From NCBI GenBank assembly GCA_024689605.1, contig JAILDD010000254.1:1-10613 (forward strand): a DNA stretch of 10,613 bases. Direction: 5' to 3'. Positions 1-5,538 of the stretch are shown here, piece after piece. The first letter of the stretch is position 1, and each line of letters starts with the position of its first letter. The notes beneath the pieces were generated by a model. It saw nothing but the letters and a program-made list of their open reading frames with translations. It was not told the origin of the DNA and made no database searches. This DNA comes from Lachnospiraceae bacterium. Its GTDB lineage: Bacteria; Bacillota_A; Clostridia; Lachnospirales; Lachnospiraceae. The position numbers were made by a program, and so were the translations under genes.

Positions 1-1170
1 ATCTTCCGGAAGCCGGGTATGATTTTTCTCCTCCCACGCCGCTATTTCCTCTCGGCTCAATGGTTCGTATATCTCGATACGCGAGAAATCCTCATCTTTT
101 TCTTCCATGTATATGAGCAGTTTATCATACATTTCTTTGAATGGATTCGCAACCGCTGCCTTTAGAAGCTCCTCTTTCTGTTCATAACGTTTTACTTTTG
201 TTTCCAGATAACGGATCACTTCATCCAGGATCTCTTTTTCAAAGTTCTCTATTTTCTCGTATTTATATCTTTCCTTTTCAATAAACATCTCGGCTGTATA
301 TGGGTTGTAATGGAGCATTTTGTGGTTGATCCAGCCAAAAGACGGCTTGCAGTTTTCGTAAGAAGAATATTTACGTTCTTTCATATCTTCCAGACTTCTG
401 CCATACAGACTGTTTACATCGCTGTCAGCGGAAAATGAATAAAGAGTAAAGTATCCTACCTCAGAGTTGTAATCAACGCAAAAGCCATTCGTTAATGTAA
501 GGATATGGATATACTCTTCCGGCATATGAGCATAATTCTCCCAGTTCCACTTAAGGATCTCCTCTTTTACTGCCGGAGCATTAGTTTTAACATACCATTT
601 CCCGTCCAGCTCCTTCAGTCTCCCTGCAAGCTCCATGATCTTCTGAAATTTGCTCATCGCAGAAGCAATCCGTTCCTCCGAAAGCTTTTCTTCCGGCTCC
701 GGAGCCGTGGTCTTTTTCGGCGGTTCCTCTTGAATCCCCAGACTTTTCTTATGTTCCTCATAAAGAGCCTGGTATTTTTCAGTGTATCCGATCATTGCTT
801 TATTATTTGCTTTTCCGATCCTGGACAGGATCTCCTTCTCATCCTTTTTGTCCCGGATCTTAACGATCAGTTCCTCGCCATTATTAAAAACGACCCATAC
901 TACGGCAATATCTTCCCCGCTCAGGGTCGTTGCTTCTCTTCCGCACGCCCAGAAAACATCCTTATACTCAAAGAACAGCGGTCCCGGTGTTCTCATCAAA
1001 GCATAGCGGCTTCCAAAGCCCGCAATTCCGTAGAATTCAAGCTCATACTTCAGTCCGTCTTCAACATCTTTTCTCACAGTTTCAAAATCGAGGCCCCTGT
1101 TTTCAACCTGTGTCTTTAATTTTTCCTCTATCGACGCCATTATCTCAGGATACTTTTCACTGAAAAACAT
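1..1170 (-). CDS. SUKH (SMI1/KNR4-like) domain protein, two SUKH-like units, C-terminus cut by window edge
   Basis: An uninterrupted frame of 390 codons runs from an ATG at 1170 to the window edge with no stop, so the C-terminus is missing. GGAGGG lies six bases before the ATG and fixes the start. Residues 1-140 form an unrecognised, beta-rich, Trp/Phe-containing domain. A Pro/Lys/Glu linker follows (about 148-163). Residues about 165-330 look like a divergent SUKH unit, with the core MPEEYIHILTLTNGF at 216-230 (the family's LPxxY...NG signature). A second unit begins at 371 with LSREEIAAWEEK and RLPED at 386-390, which is the canonical N-terminal helix and turn of SMI1/KNR4 proteins. SUKH proteins are known as immunity proteins against polymorphic toxins and also occur as general binding modules. 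Toxin immunity is possible here, but no toxin gene is in view. The frame is real: all 390 codons read as a coherent, charged, amphipathic protein. It sits 101 bases downstream of the CPBP gene; no clear promoter was seen in that gap. Confidence 0.8.
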   Translation of the reverse strand, partial: MFFSEKYPEIMASIEEKLKTQVENRGLDFETVRKDVEDGLKYELEFYGIAGFGSRYALMRTPGPLFFEYKDVFWACGREATTLSGEDIAVVWVVFNNGEELIVKIRDKKDEKEILSRIGKANNKAMIGYTEKYQALYEEHKKSLGIQEEPPKKTTAPEPEEKLSEERIASAMSKFQKIMELAGRLKELDGKWYVKTNAPAVKEEILKWNWENYAHMPEEYIHILTLTNGFCVDYNSEVGYFTLYSFSADSDVNSLYGRSLEDMKERKYSSYENCKPSFGWINHKMLHYNPYTAEMFIEKERYKYEKIENFEKEILDEVIRYLETKVKRYEQKEELLKAAVANPFKEMYDKLLIYMEEKDEDFSRIEIYEPLSREEIAAWEEKNHTRLPED

Positions 1171-1271
1171 TTTCTTCCCTCCACAAGTAGACCTCTTGTC
1201 ATATTATCTTTTCCATTATCCGTCAGCTCTCGTATAAAAAAATTAAATCCTCAGTGAAACTGTAATAGAAA

Positions 1272-2081
1272 TTATAAGTTCCACTTGGTCTGCCATATCT
1301 TCCCGATTGCTTCCCGTTTAGCCTTTCTGATCAGGCAGATACCTGCAACAAGGAGAGCCACCGACAGGACTATGAGAAGCGCATAATACGAAATACCGGC
1401 ATTTCCACCATCGGAAACCACAACGCCTGAATCATTTATGGTTGGATCGGTGACAAAATTGATAAAGTCATATATAGCATGAGCGATCATACCGGGTATT
1501 ACAGATCCTGTCCTCAGATATATTCCTGCAAGAACAACACCTCCACAGGTTGCCATGAAAGCCTGCAGTATTGTCATAAGCGGATCTGCACCAACTATTA
1601 TATTCATCATGTGGATCGGTCCAAAAATGGCAGACGAGATAATAACCGCTGTCAAAGCTCTGTTGCTACCTTTCAGATATCTCATTCCTATAGGAATAAG
1701 CATTGCCCTGAAAATGGTTTCTTCACTGATGCCTGCCATAAGTGCAAGACACAGGAATGTTAACGATGGCCTGAAAACAATTCCCGAGTACACAGCGTTT
1801 ATGATTATGCATCCCACAATGAGGATTATCATCGTTGATGATACCGCAAGAATCTCTTTTACCGGAACGCGAGCCTTAAATACGCCATCGAATTCAGGCG
1901 AAAACCATTTATTGTAAATGATCAAAAGAACTATGGACAGTGCGGAAACTATAAGTGCGCCTGCAGCTCCCGGTATCTGTGCCGCAATTTGAGTAAGAAA
2001 TCCCAACGGAACCGTCAGTATCATTGCAATCACAGCGTTTTTTTCACATAATGAGTGTTTTCTTACATTTTTCTTTTCCAT
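1272..2081 (-). CDS. CPBP family intramembrane metalloprotease (CAAX protease / Abi-like)
   Basis: A 269-residue multi-pass membrane protein with the three CPBP (Abi) motifs: EETIFR with E120, E121 and R125; FGPIHMMN with H157; and HAIYDF with H201 and D205. These residues form the glutamate/histidine active site of the Rce1-like family. Hydrophobic segments lie at about 15-35, 38-57, 75-100, 104-118, 142-160, 168-190 and 230-252, followed by a basic C-terminal tail. In bacteria, family members are proposed proteases or are linked to bacteriocin self-immunity (for example near class II bacteriocin loci). The neighbouring exporter and leader-bearing protein make an immunity or processing role plausible but unproven. 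The ribosome binding site is weak: GAAGGG lies about 12 bases before the ATG, further than in its neighbours, so translation may be low. It lies 102 bases downstream of the patatin gene with no clear terminator between them, so co-transcription is possible. Confidence 0.9.
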   Translation of the reverse strand: MEKKNVRKHSLCEKNAVIAMILTVPLGFLTQIAAQIPGAAGALIVSALSIVLLIIYNKWFSPEFDGVFKARVPVKEILAVSSTMIILIVGCIIINAVYSGIVFRPSLTFLCLALMAGISEETIFRAMLIPIGMRYLKGSNRALTAVIISSAIFGPIHMMNIIVGADPLMTILQAFMATCGGVVLAGIYLRTGSVIPGMIAHAIYDFINFVTDPTINDSGVVVSDGGNAGISYYALLIVLSVALLVAGICLIRKAKREAIGKIWQTKWNL

Positions 2082-2183
2082 ACTAAATATTTTCCCTTCA
2101 AGTCTGCGAAAATGTTTTTCACGATAGCTCTTTTTTCAGTTCTAAACGGCATAATTCCCGGTAGGACCATTTAAAAAACCAGA

Positions 2184-2981
2184 TTACAGCAGAGACTGAT
2201 ATTTCTCTAAAAACTCCTGTCCCTCTTCGTAGCCGCGTTTCAGCCGGCCAGCTATGATATCATCCGATACAGCCAGTATAAATCCGAGGGTTTCTTTCGG
2301 ATATAAGTGATACAGACCTGCGTCACTTTCCGGAATGGTCTCGCCGTCATACTCTGCCTGTCTGTGGGAAGATTCTTCAACCGTATTCAGGTGCAGTATG
2401 ATCACCTTGTCACAGCCCCGAGCTATAAGAGGTTTATAAGGTGTCTTATCGGAGAAATCACCATCTATGCAGATCTGACTGCCAACAAGTCTGCGTGGAT
2501 ATACATAAGGAATGGCGGTGGAGGCCAGGGCGACCCTTTTCATAGACTTAAATTTCCTTCTATTTAAAAGAATGTACTCCGGCTTCCCTCCCAGACGTTT
2601 TATCATATCTACGTTATCCAGAGGCTCGCCTTTTTTACCCAACGATGATACGCAGGCATAAATCGGAATACCTTTTCTTGTGTTCTCCCAGTTGTATTCC
2701 AGACGATCAATAAACGCTCCATACCCATCCTGGGAAAAAATGCCCATGCCGGTCATGCCGTCATGCATGTGGAAAAGATCGGCAGTCTTGAGGTTCGTCC
2801 AGATATCCAGTGCCAGCCCCAGGTCACCGTTAGCATACAGAAGCGCATTAAGTGTACCGACAGATGAACCGCTCACTGCCTTTACCTTTTTTTCAAGACC
2901 TGATTCCCGAAACGCTTTCCAGAACCCCAGCTGATAGACACCGCAGGTTCCGCCTCCGCTGAAAACTATACCTAGTGACAT
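2184..2981 (-). CDS. Patatin-like phospholipase family protein (bacterial RssA/YlbK type)
   Basis: A 265-residue alpha/beta hydrolase with a Ser-Asp dyad. The glycine-rich oxyanion loop is FSGGGTCG at 7-14, the nucleophile elbow is GSSVG at 38-42 (S40), and the catalytic Asp is in DGD at 173-175. The family hydrolyses acyl groups from lipids; the substrate here is unknown. There is no signal peptide or membrane segment, so it is probably cytoplasmic or peripheral. I chose the ATG at 2981 because GGGGAAGA lies just upstream and the protein then starts directly with the first beta strand (MSLGIVFSGGG), as is usual in the family. An in-frame ATG at 3104 would add 41 residues, but it falls inside the hairpin at 3073-3117, has no ribosome binding site and encodes non-homologous-looking sequence. 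A possible promoter at 3017-3044 fits separate transcription from the unit upstream. Confidence 0.92.
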   Translation of the reverse strand: MSLGIVFSGGGTCGVYQLGFWKAFRESGLEKKVKAVSGSSVGTLNALLYANGDLGLALDIWTNLKTADLFHMHDGMTGMGIFSQDGYGAFIDRLEYNWENTRKGIPIYACVSSLGKKGEPLDNVDMIKRLGGKPEYILLNRRKFKSMKRVALASTAIPYVYPRRLVGSQICIDGDFSDKTPYKPLIARGCDKVIILHLNTVEESSHRQAEYDGETIPESDAGLYHLYPKETLGFILAVSDDIIAGRLKRGYEEGQEFLEKYQSLL

Positions 2982-3016
2982 CTCTATCTTCCCCAAAAAA
3001 GATATTTTACAATATA

Positions 3017-3044
3017 ATTCTATCACATAATTAAACAGAGTCAG
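3017..3044 (-). promoter_or_regulatory. Possible promoter of the patatin gene
   Basis: On the minus strand, CTGACT (3039-3044) is a 4/6 match to the -35 element. After a 16-base spacer comes TAGAAT (3017-3022), preceded by TGA as an extended -10. It lies between the upstream terminator and the chosen start at 2981, leaving a short leader. This is a pattern match only. Confidence 0.45.
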
Positions 3045-3072
3045 ACCACTTTGACTATAATAAAATAAACCC

Positions 3073-3117
3073 AAAAGCTCCACCTTGTGATTAGTAAACA
3101 TCACAGGTGGAGCTTTT
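3073..3117 (-). terminator. Strong hairpin terminator after the leader-protein/membrane-protein unit
   Basis: A 12-bp perfect stem (AAAAGCTCCACC at 3073-3084 with GGTGGAGCTTTT at 3106-3117) is extended by a further 6 bp (TGTGAT with ATCACA) after a one-base bulge at 3085. The loop is 8 bases (3092-3099). On the minus strand the stem is followed by TTTTGGGTTTATTTTA, a broken U-tract. It begins 24 bases past the stop codon of the gene at 3141-3647 and so ends that transcript. The A/T flanks on both sides would let it work in either direction. Confidence 0.85.
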
Positions 3118-3140
3118 TAGATATCGTTTTATTCAGCTCG

Positions 3141-3647
3141 TTATTTTTTTGTTACAGCCAAAGATACATTGTACAGTCCAAACAGGATCAGTCCCACAAT
3201 CGCACCTACAGCCAGTCCTTTGAATAATACGAAGATAACGGTGATAATAATGAAGTTTACCTTGTACTTACCGGACTCTGACTCTGCAAATGCAGCACCG
3301 GCTTCTCCGATATTTGAAAGAACCTTCTTCAGTGTGAAGAACAGATAAACGTATACTCCACAGATGACCGCTACACATAATAACTGAAGTCCAAAATATA
3401 TACCATAGTTTCCGGCATCCCTGATAGCATCAAAAGGAAGTATGTTGAATATTCCCATATCTGCATTCAGCGAACCTGCTGCTGCCTGCAGCTTCTCAGG
3501 ATCTGCATAATACTGATTGATGAAACCGTTCATAGCGAATCCCATAACGGCACCTATGATGCAAAGAGCTGCACAAACTATTGCAAATACTCCAAGAACC
3601 CCTGCAAATTTAGCCATTTTTCCTGAACTGCTTTTTATTTTCTCCAT
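3141..3647 (-). CDS. Multi-pass membrane protein of unknown function, partner of the leader-bearing protein
   Basis: A 168-residue hydrophobic protein with membrane segments at about 13-38, 82-105 and 130-165 (the last long enough for a hairpin of two). An Asp/Asn-containing loop lies at 40-80, and there is a basic N-terminus and a Lys-Lys end. GAGGA seven bases before the ATG supports the start. The helix-turn stretch LKKVLSNIGEAGAAFAE (106-122) before the last membrane segments resembles the layout of DUF2975-type membrane proteins, but I do not claim membership. It lies 36 bases after the small leader-bearing gene and directly before a strong terminator, so the two probably form one operon. 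Small membrane proteins encoded straight after a leader-type bacteriocin gene are often immunity proteins; that is inference from position only. Confidence 0.8.
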   Translation of the reverse strand: MEKIKSSSGKMAKFAGVLGVFAIVCAALCIIGAVMGFAMNGFINQYYADPEKLQAAAGSLNADMGIFNILPFDAIRDAGNYGIYFGLQLLCVAVICGVYVYLFFTLKKVLSNIGEAGAAFAESESGKYKVNFIIITVIFVLFKGLAVGAIVGLILFGLYNVSLAVTKK

Positions 3648-3683
3648 TTTTGATTCCTCACTTTCTTAATACTAATTCCTTCA

Positions 3684-3938
3684 TCAGAAGCAGCCTATAT
3701 CTTCCATTTCCCAGCCTCCATCCAGCATTATGAGGCCTACTCTTGCACCGTTGGGAATTATGTGCTTTCCTTCGTAAACTACAGTTATCTCTTCGCCATT
3801 ATCAAGCTGTACCAGATATCCCTCATCTGTCTTAGCTAAAACGATACCGTATTCGTCAAACTGTGTGAGCTGCTCGCCTGTTCCGCCGCTTGCCTGTGCC
3901 ATTACGCTGTCGTCCATTTTCTTATTCATATCTGTCAT
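3684..3938 (-). CDS. Small protein with double-glycine (C39-type) leader, candidate cargo of the NHLM exporter
   Basis: An 84-residue protein. GGAGG eight bases before the ATG at 3938 sets this start; an in-frame ATG at 3953 overlaps the ribosome binding site itself and is rejected. Residues 1-19 (MTDMNKKMDDSVMAQASGG) match the double-glycine leader pattern cut by C39 peptidases: an acidic amphipathic helix with hydrophobic M8, V12, M13 and A16, then Ser-Gly-Gly. The predicted mature part is residues 20-84, about 65 residues, acidic, with one Cys (C83). It alternates short beta strands (YGIVLAKTDEGYLVQLDNG, EITVVYEG, ARVGLIML, GGWEM), suggesting a small SH3- or OB-like barrel rather than a typical amphipathic or lanthionine bacteriocin. 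It could be an exported peptide, a carrier protein, or a cytoplasmic protein that mimics the leader by chance. It probably shares an operon with the membrane protein downstream, and a repeat-containing promoter region lies upstream. Confidence 0.75.
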   Translation of the reverse strand: MTDMNKKMDDSVMAQASGGTGEQLTQFDEYGIVLAKTDEGYLVQLDNGEEITVVYEGKHIIPNGARVGLIMLDGGWEMEDIGCF

Positions 3939-4009
3939 ATCCGTAACCTCCATTTTTTGTTTTTGTCCCAGTTTTTGAATCTTTCCGGGTTCCTTGCTTC
4001 GATAGCTTT

Positions 4010-4018
4010 ACTATATCA
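4010..4018 (-). promoter_or_regulatory. Possible extended -10 of the leader-protein promoter
   Basis: On the minus strand TGATATAGT gives an extended -10 (TG-n-TATAGT). No good -35 lies 17 bases upstream, as is common for activator-dependent promoters. It would start transcription near 4003, leaving a leader of about 65 bases before the ATG at 3938. A second candidate, TGTTATAAA, lies further upstream near 4100. Both are pattern matches. Confidence 0.35.
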
Positions 4019-4048
4019 GCCTCAAAAAAACTTTTCTACAAATCCTGT

Positions 4049-4080
4049 GTGGTCGGTCAGTTTTGATGCGCAAGTGGTCG
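4049..4080 (-). repeat. Direct repeat pair upstream of the leader-protein promoter
   Basis: GTGGTCG occurs at 4049-4055 and again at 4074-4080 on the plus strand (minus strand: A[A/C]CGACCAC twice), with a start-to-start distance of 25 bases. Both copies lie upstream of the possible -10 at 4010-4018, at about -45 to -78. A related inverted element, GTCGGTC at 4052-4058 with GACCGAC at 4125-4131, adds a third copy of the core. The layout suits an activator site; the LytTR gene ends 88 bases away. LytTR sites are usually 9-bp direct repeats about 21-22 bases apart, so the 25-base spacing is not a perfect fit. Confidence 0.5.
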
Positions 4081-4167
4081 TTGAAGTACTTTTAATTTAT
4101 AACAACAAACCATAACATCTTTTGGACCGACAAATGATAGTAAGATTTAGTGAACCGCTTAGCGTCT

Positions 4168-4686
4168 TCAGGTGTTTTCTTCAGCATTTCCCGCAGAAGT
4201 TCCTCCTGTATTTACCTCTGCCTTCCCTCCGGCAAGCAGTGCACGCACATCCTTGATCCTTCTTCTTGATACCCAGGTGATATCTCCGTTTTCCAGTTCC
4301 AGGCCTATTGTCCCAGTCACTGAAAAATCAAAATTCTTTACTCTCTTGATGTTTATATTTTCTGACTGGGATATTCGTACAAATTTTTTCTTGTCGAGAA
4401 TTTCCTCTATCTCATACAAAGCCTTTTTTGTTTCATAAACACGCTCAGCAGTCTGAGCCATCACCTTCCGGTTATCCACATAAAACCTGACTATCTTTCT
4501 CTGGGGAAGCATTACCAGACAGCCCTTAAAATAGGCCTGTATCATCGGCACTTTTTTTTCAGAGTATGCCTGAACAGCCGCAATGATTCCCTCCACATCT
4601 TCATTACGCTCATTGCCTTTGATATAAACCGTAAGCTTAGGCCAATCCTTATCAATTATCAATTTGATATCAACTAAATCTGACAT
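4168..4686 (-). CDS. Stand-alone LytTR-type DNA-binding transcriptional regulator
   Basis: 172 residues. The C-terminal half (about 60-152) reads as a LytTR domain: RKIVRFYVDNRKVMAQT (strands), YETKKALYEIEEIL (helix), then KKFVRISQSENINIKRV at 100-116, which matches the family's F-x-R-x-x-x-S-x-x-x-N core, followed by strands ending in TWVSRRRIKDVRALL. Residues 1-55 are not a receiver domain. The protein therefore resembles the short LytTR regulators that usually sit beside a DUF3021 membrane partner, which is absent here. The last 18 residues are a Gly/Ser/Asn/Glu tail. GGGGGA close before the ATG supports the start. It is transcribed towards the leader-protein operon with no terminator seen between them, and may regulate that operon and itself (palindrome at 4721-4741). 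Confidence 0.85.
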   Translation of the reverse strand: MSDLVDIKLIIDKDWPKLTVYIKGNERNEDVEGIIAAVQAYSEKKVPMIQAYFKGCLVMLPQRKIVRFYVDNRKVMAQTAERVYETKKALYEIEEILDKKKFVRISQSENINIKRVKNFDFSVTGTIGLELENGDITWVSRRRIKDVRALLAGGKAEVNTGGTSAGNAEENT

Positions 4687-4720
4687 TTCTTCCCCCTCTC
4701 TAAATCTCTTCCATTACTAC

Positions 4721-4741
4721 TGTTATATACCATGTATAACA
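4721..4741. repeat. Palindrome upstream of the LytTR gene, possible operator
   Basis: TGTTATA (4721-4727) and TATAACA (4735-4741) form a perfect 7-bp inverted repeat around a 7-base spacer, 35-55 bases before the LytTR start. On the minus strand it contains TGGTATATA, a possible extended -10, so a protein bound here could control this promoter. It is AT-rich, so chance symmetry is possible. Confidence 0.35.
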
Positions 4742-4805
4742 TATACGTTTATCTTCTTAATTATCTAAACAACCTGATAAAAACAAACCATTTGTTGCAA
4801 TTAAG

Positions 4806-4847
4806 GACAGCCATTCATTCGCAAAATATTTTTTTTTGTGGGCTGTC
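4806..4847. repeat. Inverted repeat between the Hpt and LytTR genes
   Basis: GACAGCC (4806-4812) pairs with GGCTGTC (4841-4847) around a 28-base loop holding a run of T on the plus strand. It lies 41-82 bases after the Hpt stop codon. On the minus strand the stem is not followed by a U-tract, so it is a poor intrinsic terminator. It may be an RNA structure or a chance repeat. The rest of 4687-4887 shows only AT-rich sequence and the palindrome at 4721-4741. Confidence 0.3.
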
Positions 4848-4887
4848 ATAACCGGAATAACCAATAGGCGCTCAACTGTTACAATCA

Positions 4888-5499
4888 TTAATCCTCTATC
4901 TGGCTCACTACTCTCCTTGCTTTCAGCAAAGCTTCAGTATATTCAAAATCCTTAATATCTGCTTCTGCGTTTTTAAGCACATTTATGAGAGTAAATCTGA
5001 AAGGATAATGCATCAGGATATGCAGCTGCTCTAATGCTGCTTCATCATCATAATCCTCCAGGGCATCTATCAGTGCTTTTCCAGCCTTAGATGCTTCATC
5101 CGCTGAAATCTCGGACGCGGGATGAACCTCCTGCATTTCTCCATAAGGCTTTATAATATCCAACACCTTCCGGTACTCGGCTGTCAGGCCTTCTGTCAGG
5201 GAAAACTGCTTATCGTACTCCCCTGCCTTGCCGGAAAGTTCCATCTCTTCAGCAATTGAACCGAGCCTGTCCGCACCTATCATCCTGGCATTGCTCTTAA
5301 GGGCGTGAACGGTTATCGTCAGTTCATCGCCATTTTTTGATGATGATTCATCCCTGATGGACTCAATATTCTTTTCGGCCCTTCTATAAAACCTCTGCAA
5401 TGCAGCAAGATATTTTTCCCGACTTCCAGTAAAGCCTATGCCTTCCTCTACATTTATCCCCTGCTGCCCAAGGTCCTCAAATCCAAGTTTTTCTTCCAC
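4888..5499 (-). CDS. Hpt (histidine phosphotransfer) domain protein
   Basis: 203 residues starting at GTG (5499), with GGGGGA just upstream. The Hpt motif is HALKSNARMIGADRLG at 65-80: H65 is the predicted phosphoacceptor, K68 the conserved Lys, and S69 replaces the usual Gly. The four-helix bundle spans about 20-115. After a spacer comes a second helical region (about 130-203) containing LEQLHILMHYPF, of unknown function. It has no receiver, kinase or membrane segment, so it is a cytoplasmic phosphorelay intermediate. Its partners must be encoded elsewhere: no histidine kinase or receiver is in this window. It lies 39 bases after the phosphatase gene on the same strand, which suggests one operon and a link between a phosphorelay and the partner-switching module. 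Confidence 0.88.
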   Translation of the reverse strand: MEEKLGFEDLGQQGINVEEGIGFTGSREKYLAALQRFYRRAEKNIESIRDESSSKNGDELTITVHALKSNARMIGADRLGSIAEEMELSGKAGEYDKQFSLTEGLTAEYRKVLDIIKPYGEMQEVHPASEISADEASKAGKALIDALEDYDDEAALEQLHILMHYPFRFTLINVLKNAEADIKDFEYTEALLKARRVVSQIED

Positions 5500-5538
5500 G
5501 TTTCCCCCTTTCGCTGCACCTGCAGTTACAGTAGTTTT

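Noticed and set aside
505..1119. Plus-strand open frame of about 204 codons
   Set aside because: It lies wholly opposite the SUKH gene, has no ribosome binding site, and its product is a Phe/Leu/Ser-rich mirror of the minus-strand coding sequence.
2982..3104. N-terminal extension of the patatin gene to an ATG at 3104
   Set aside because: That ATG is inside the terminator hairpin, lacks a ribosome binding site, and the extension reads through the possible promoter; the ATG at 2981 has GGGGAAGA and begins the catalytic fold.
3939..3953. Start of the leader protein at the ATG at 3953
   Set aside because: This ATG overlaps the GGAGG that correctly serves the ATG at 3938, and has no ribosome binding site of its own.
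4041..4080. CRISPR-like repeats
   Set aside because: Only two 7-base copies are present, with no regular array of longer repeats or spacers and no cas genes.
4806..4847. Inverted repeat as an intrinsic terminator of the Hpt gene
   Set aside because: The stem is only 7 bp with a 28-base loop and has no U-tract on the minus strand; kept only as a repeat.
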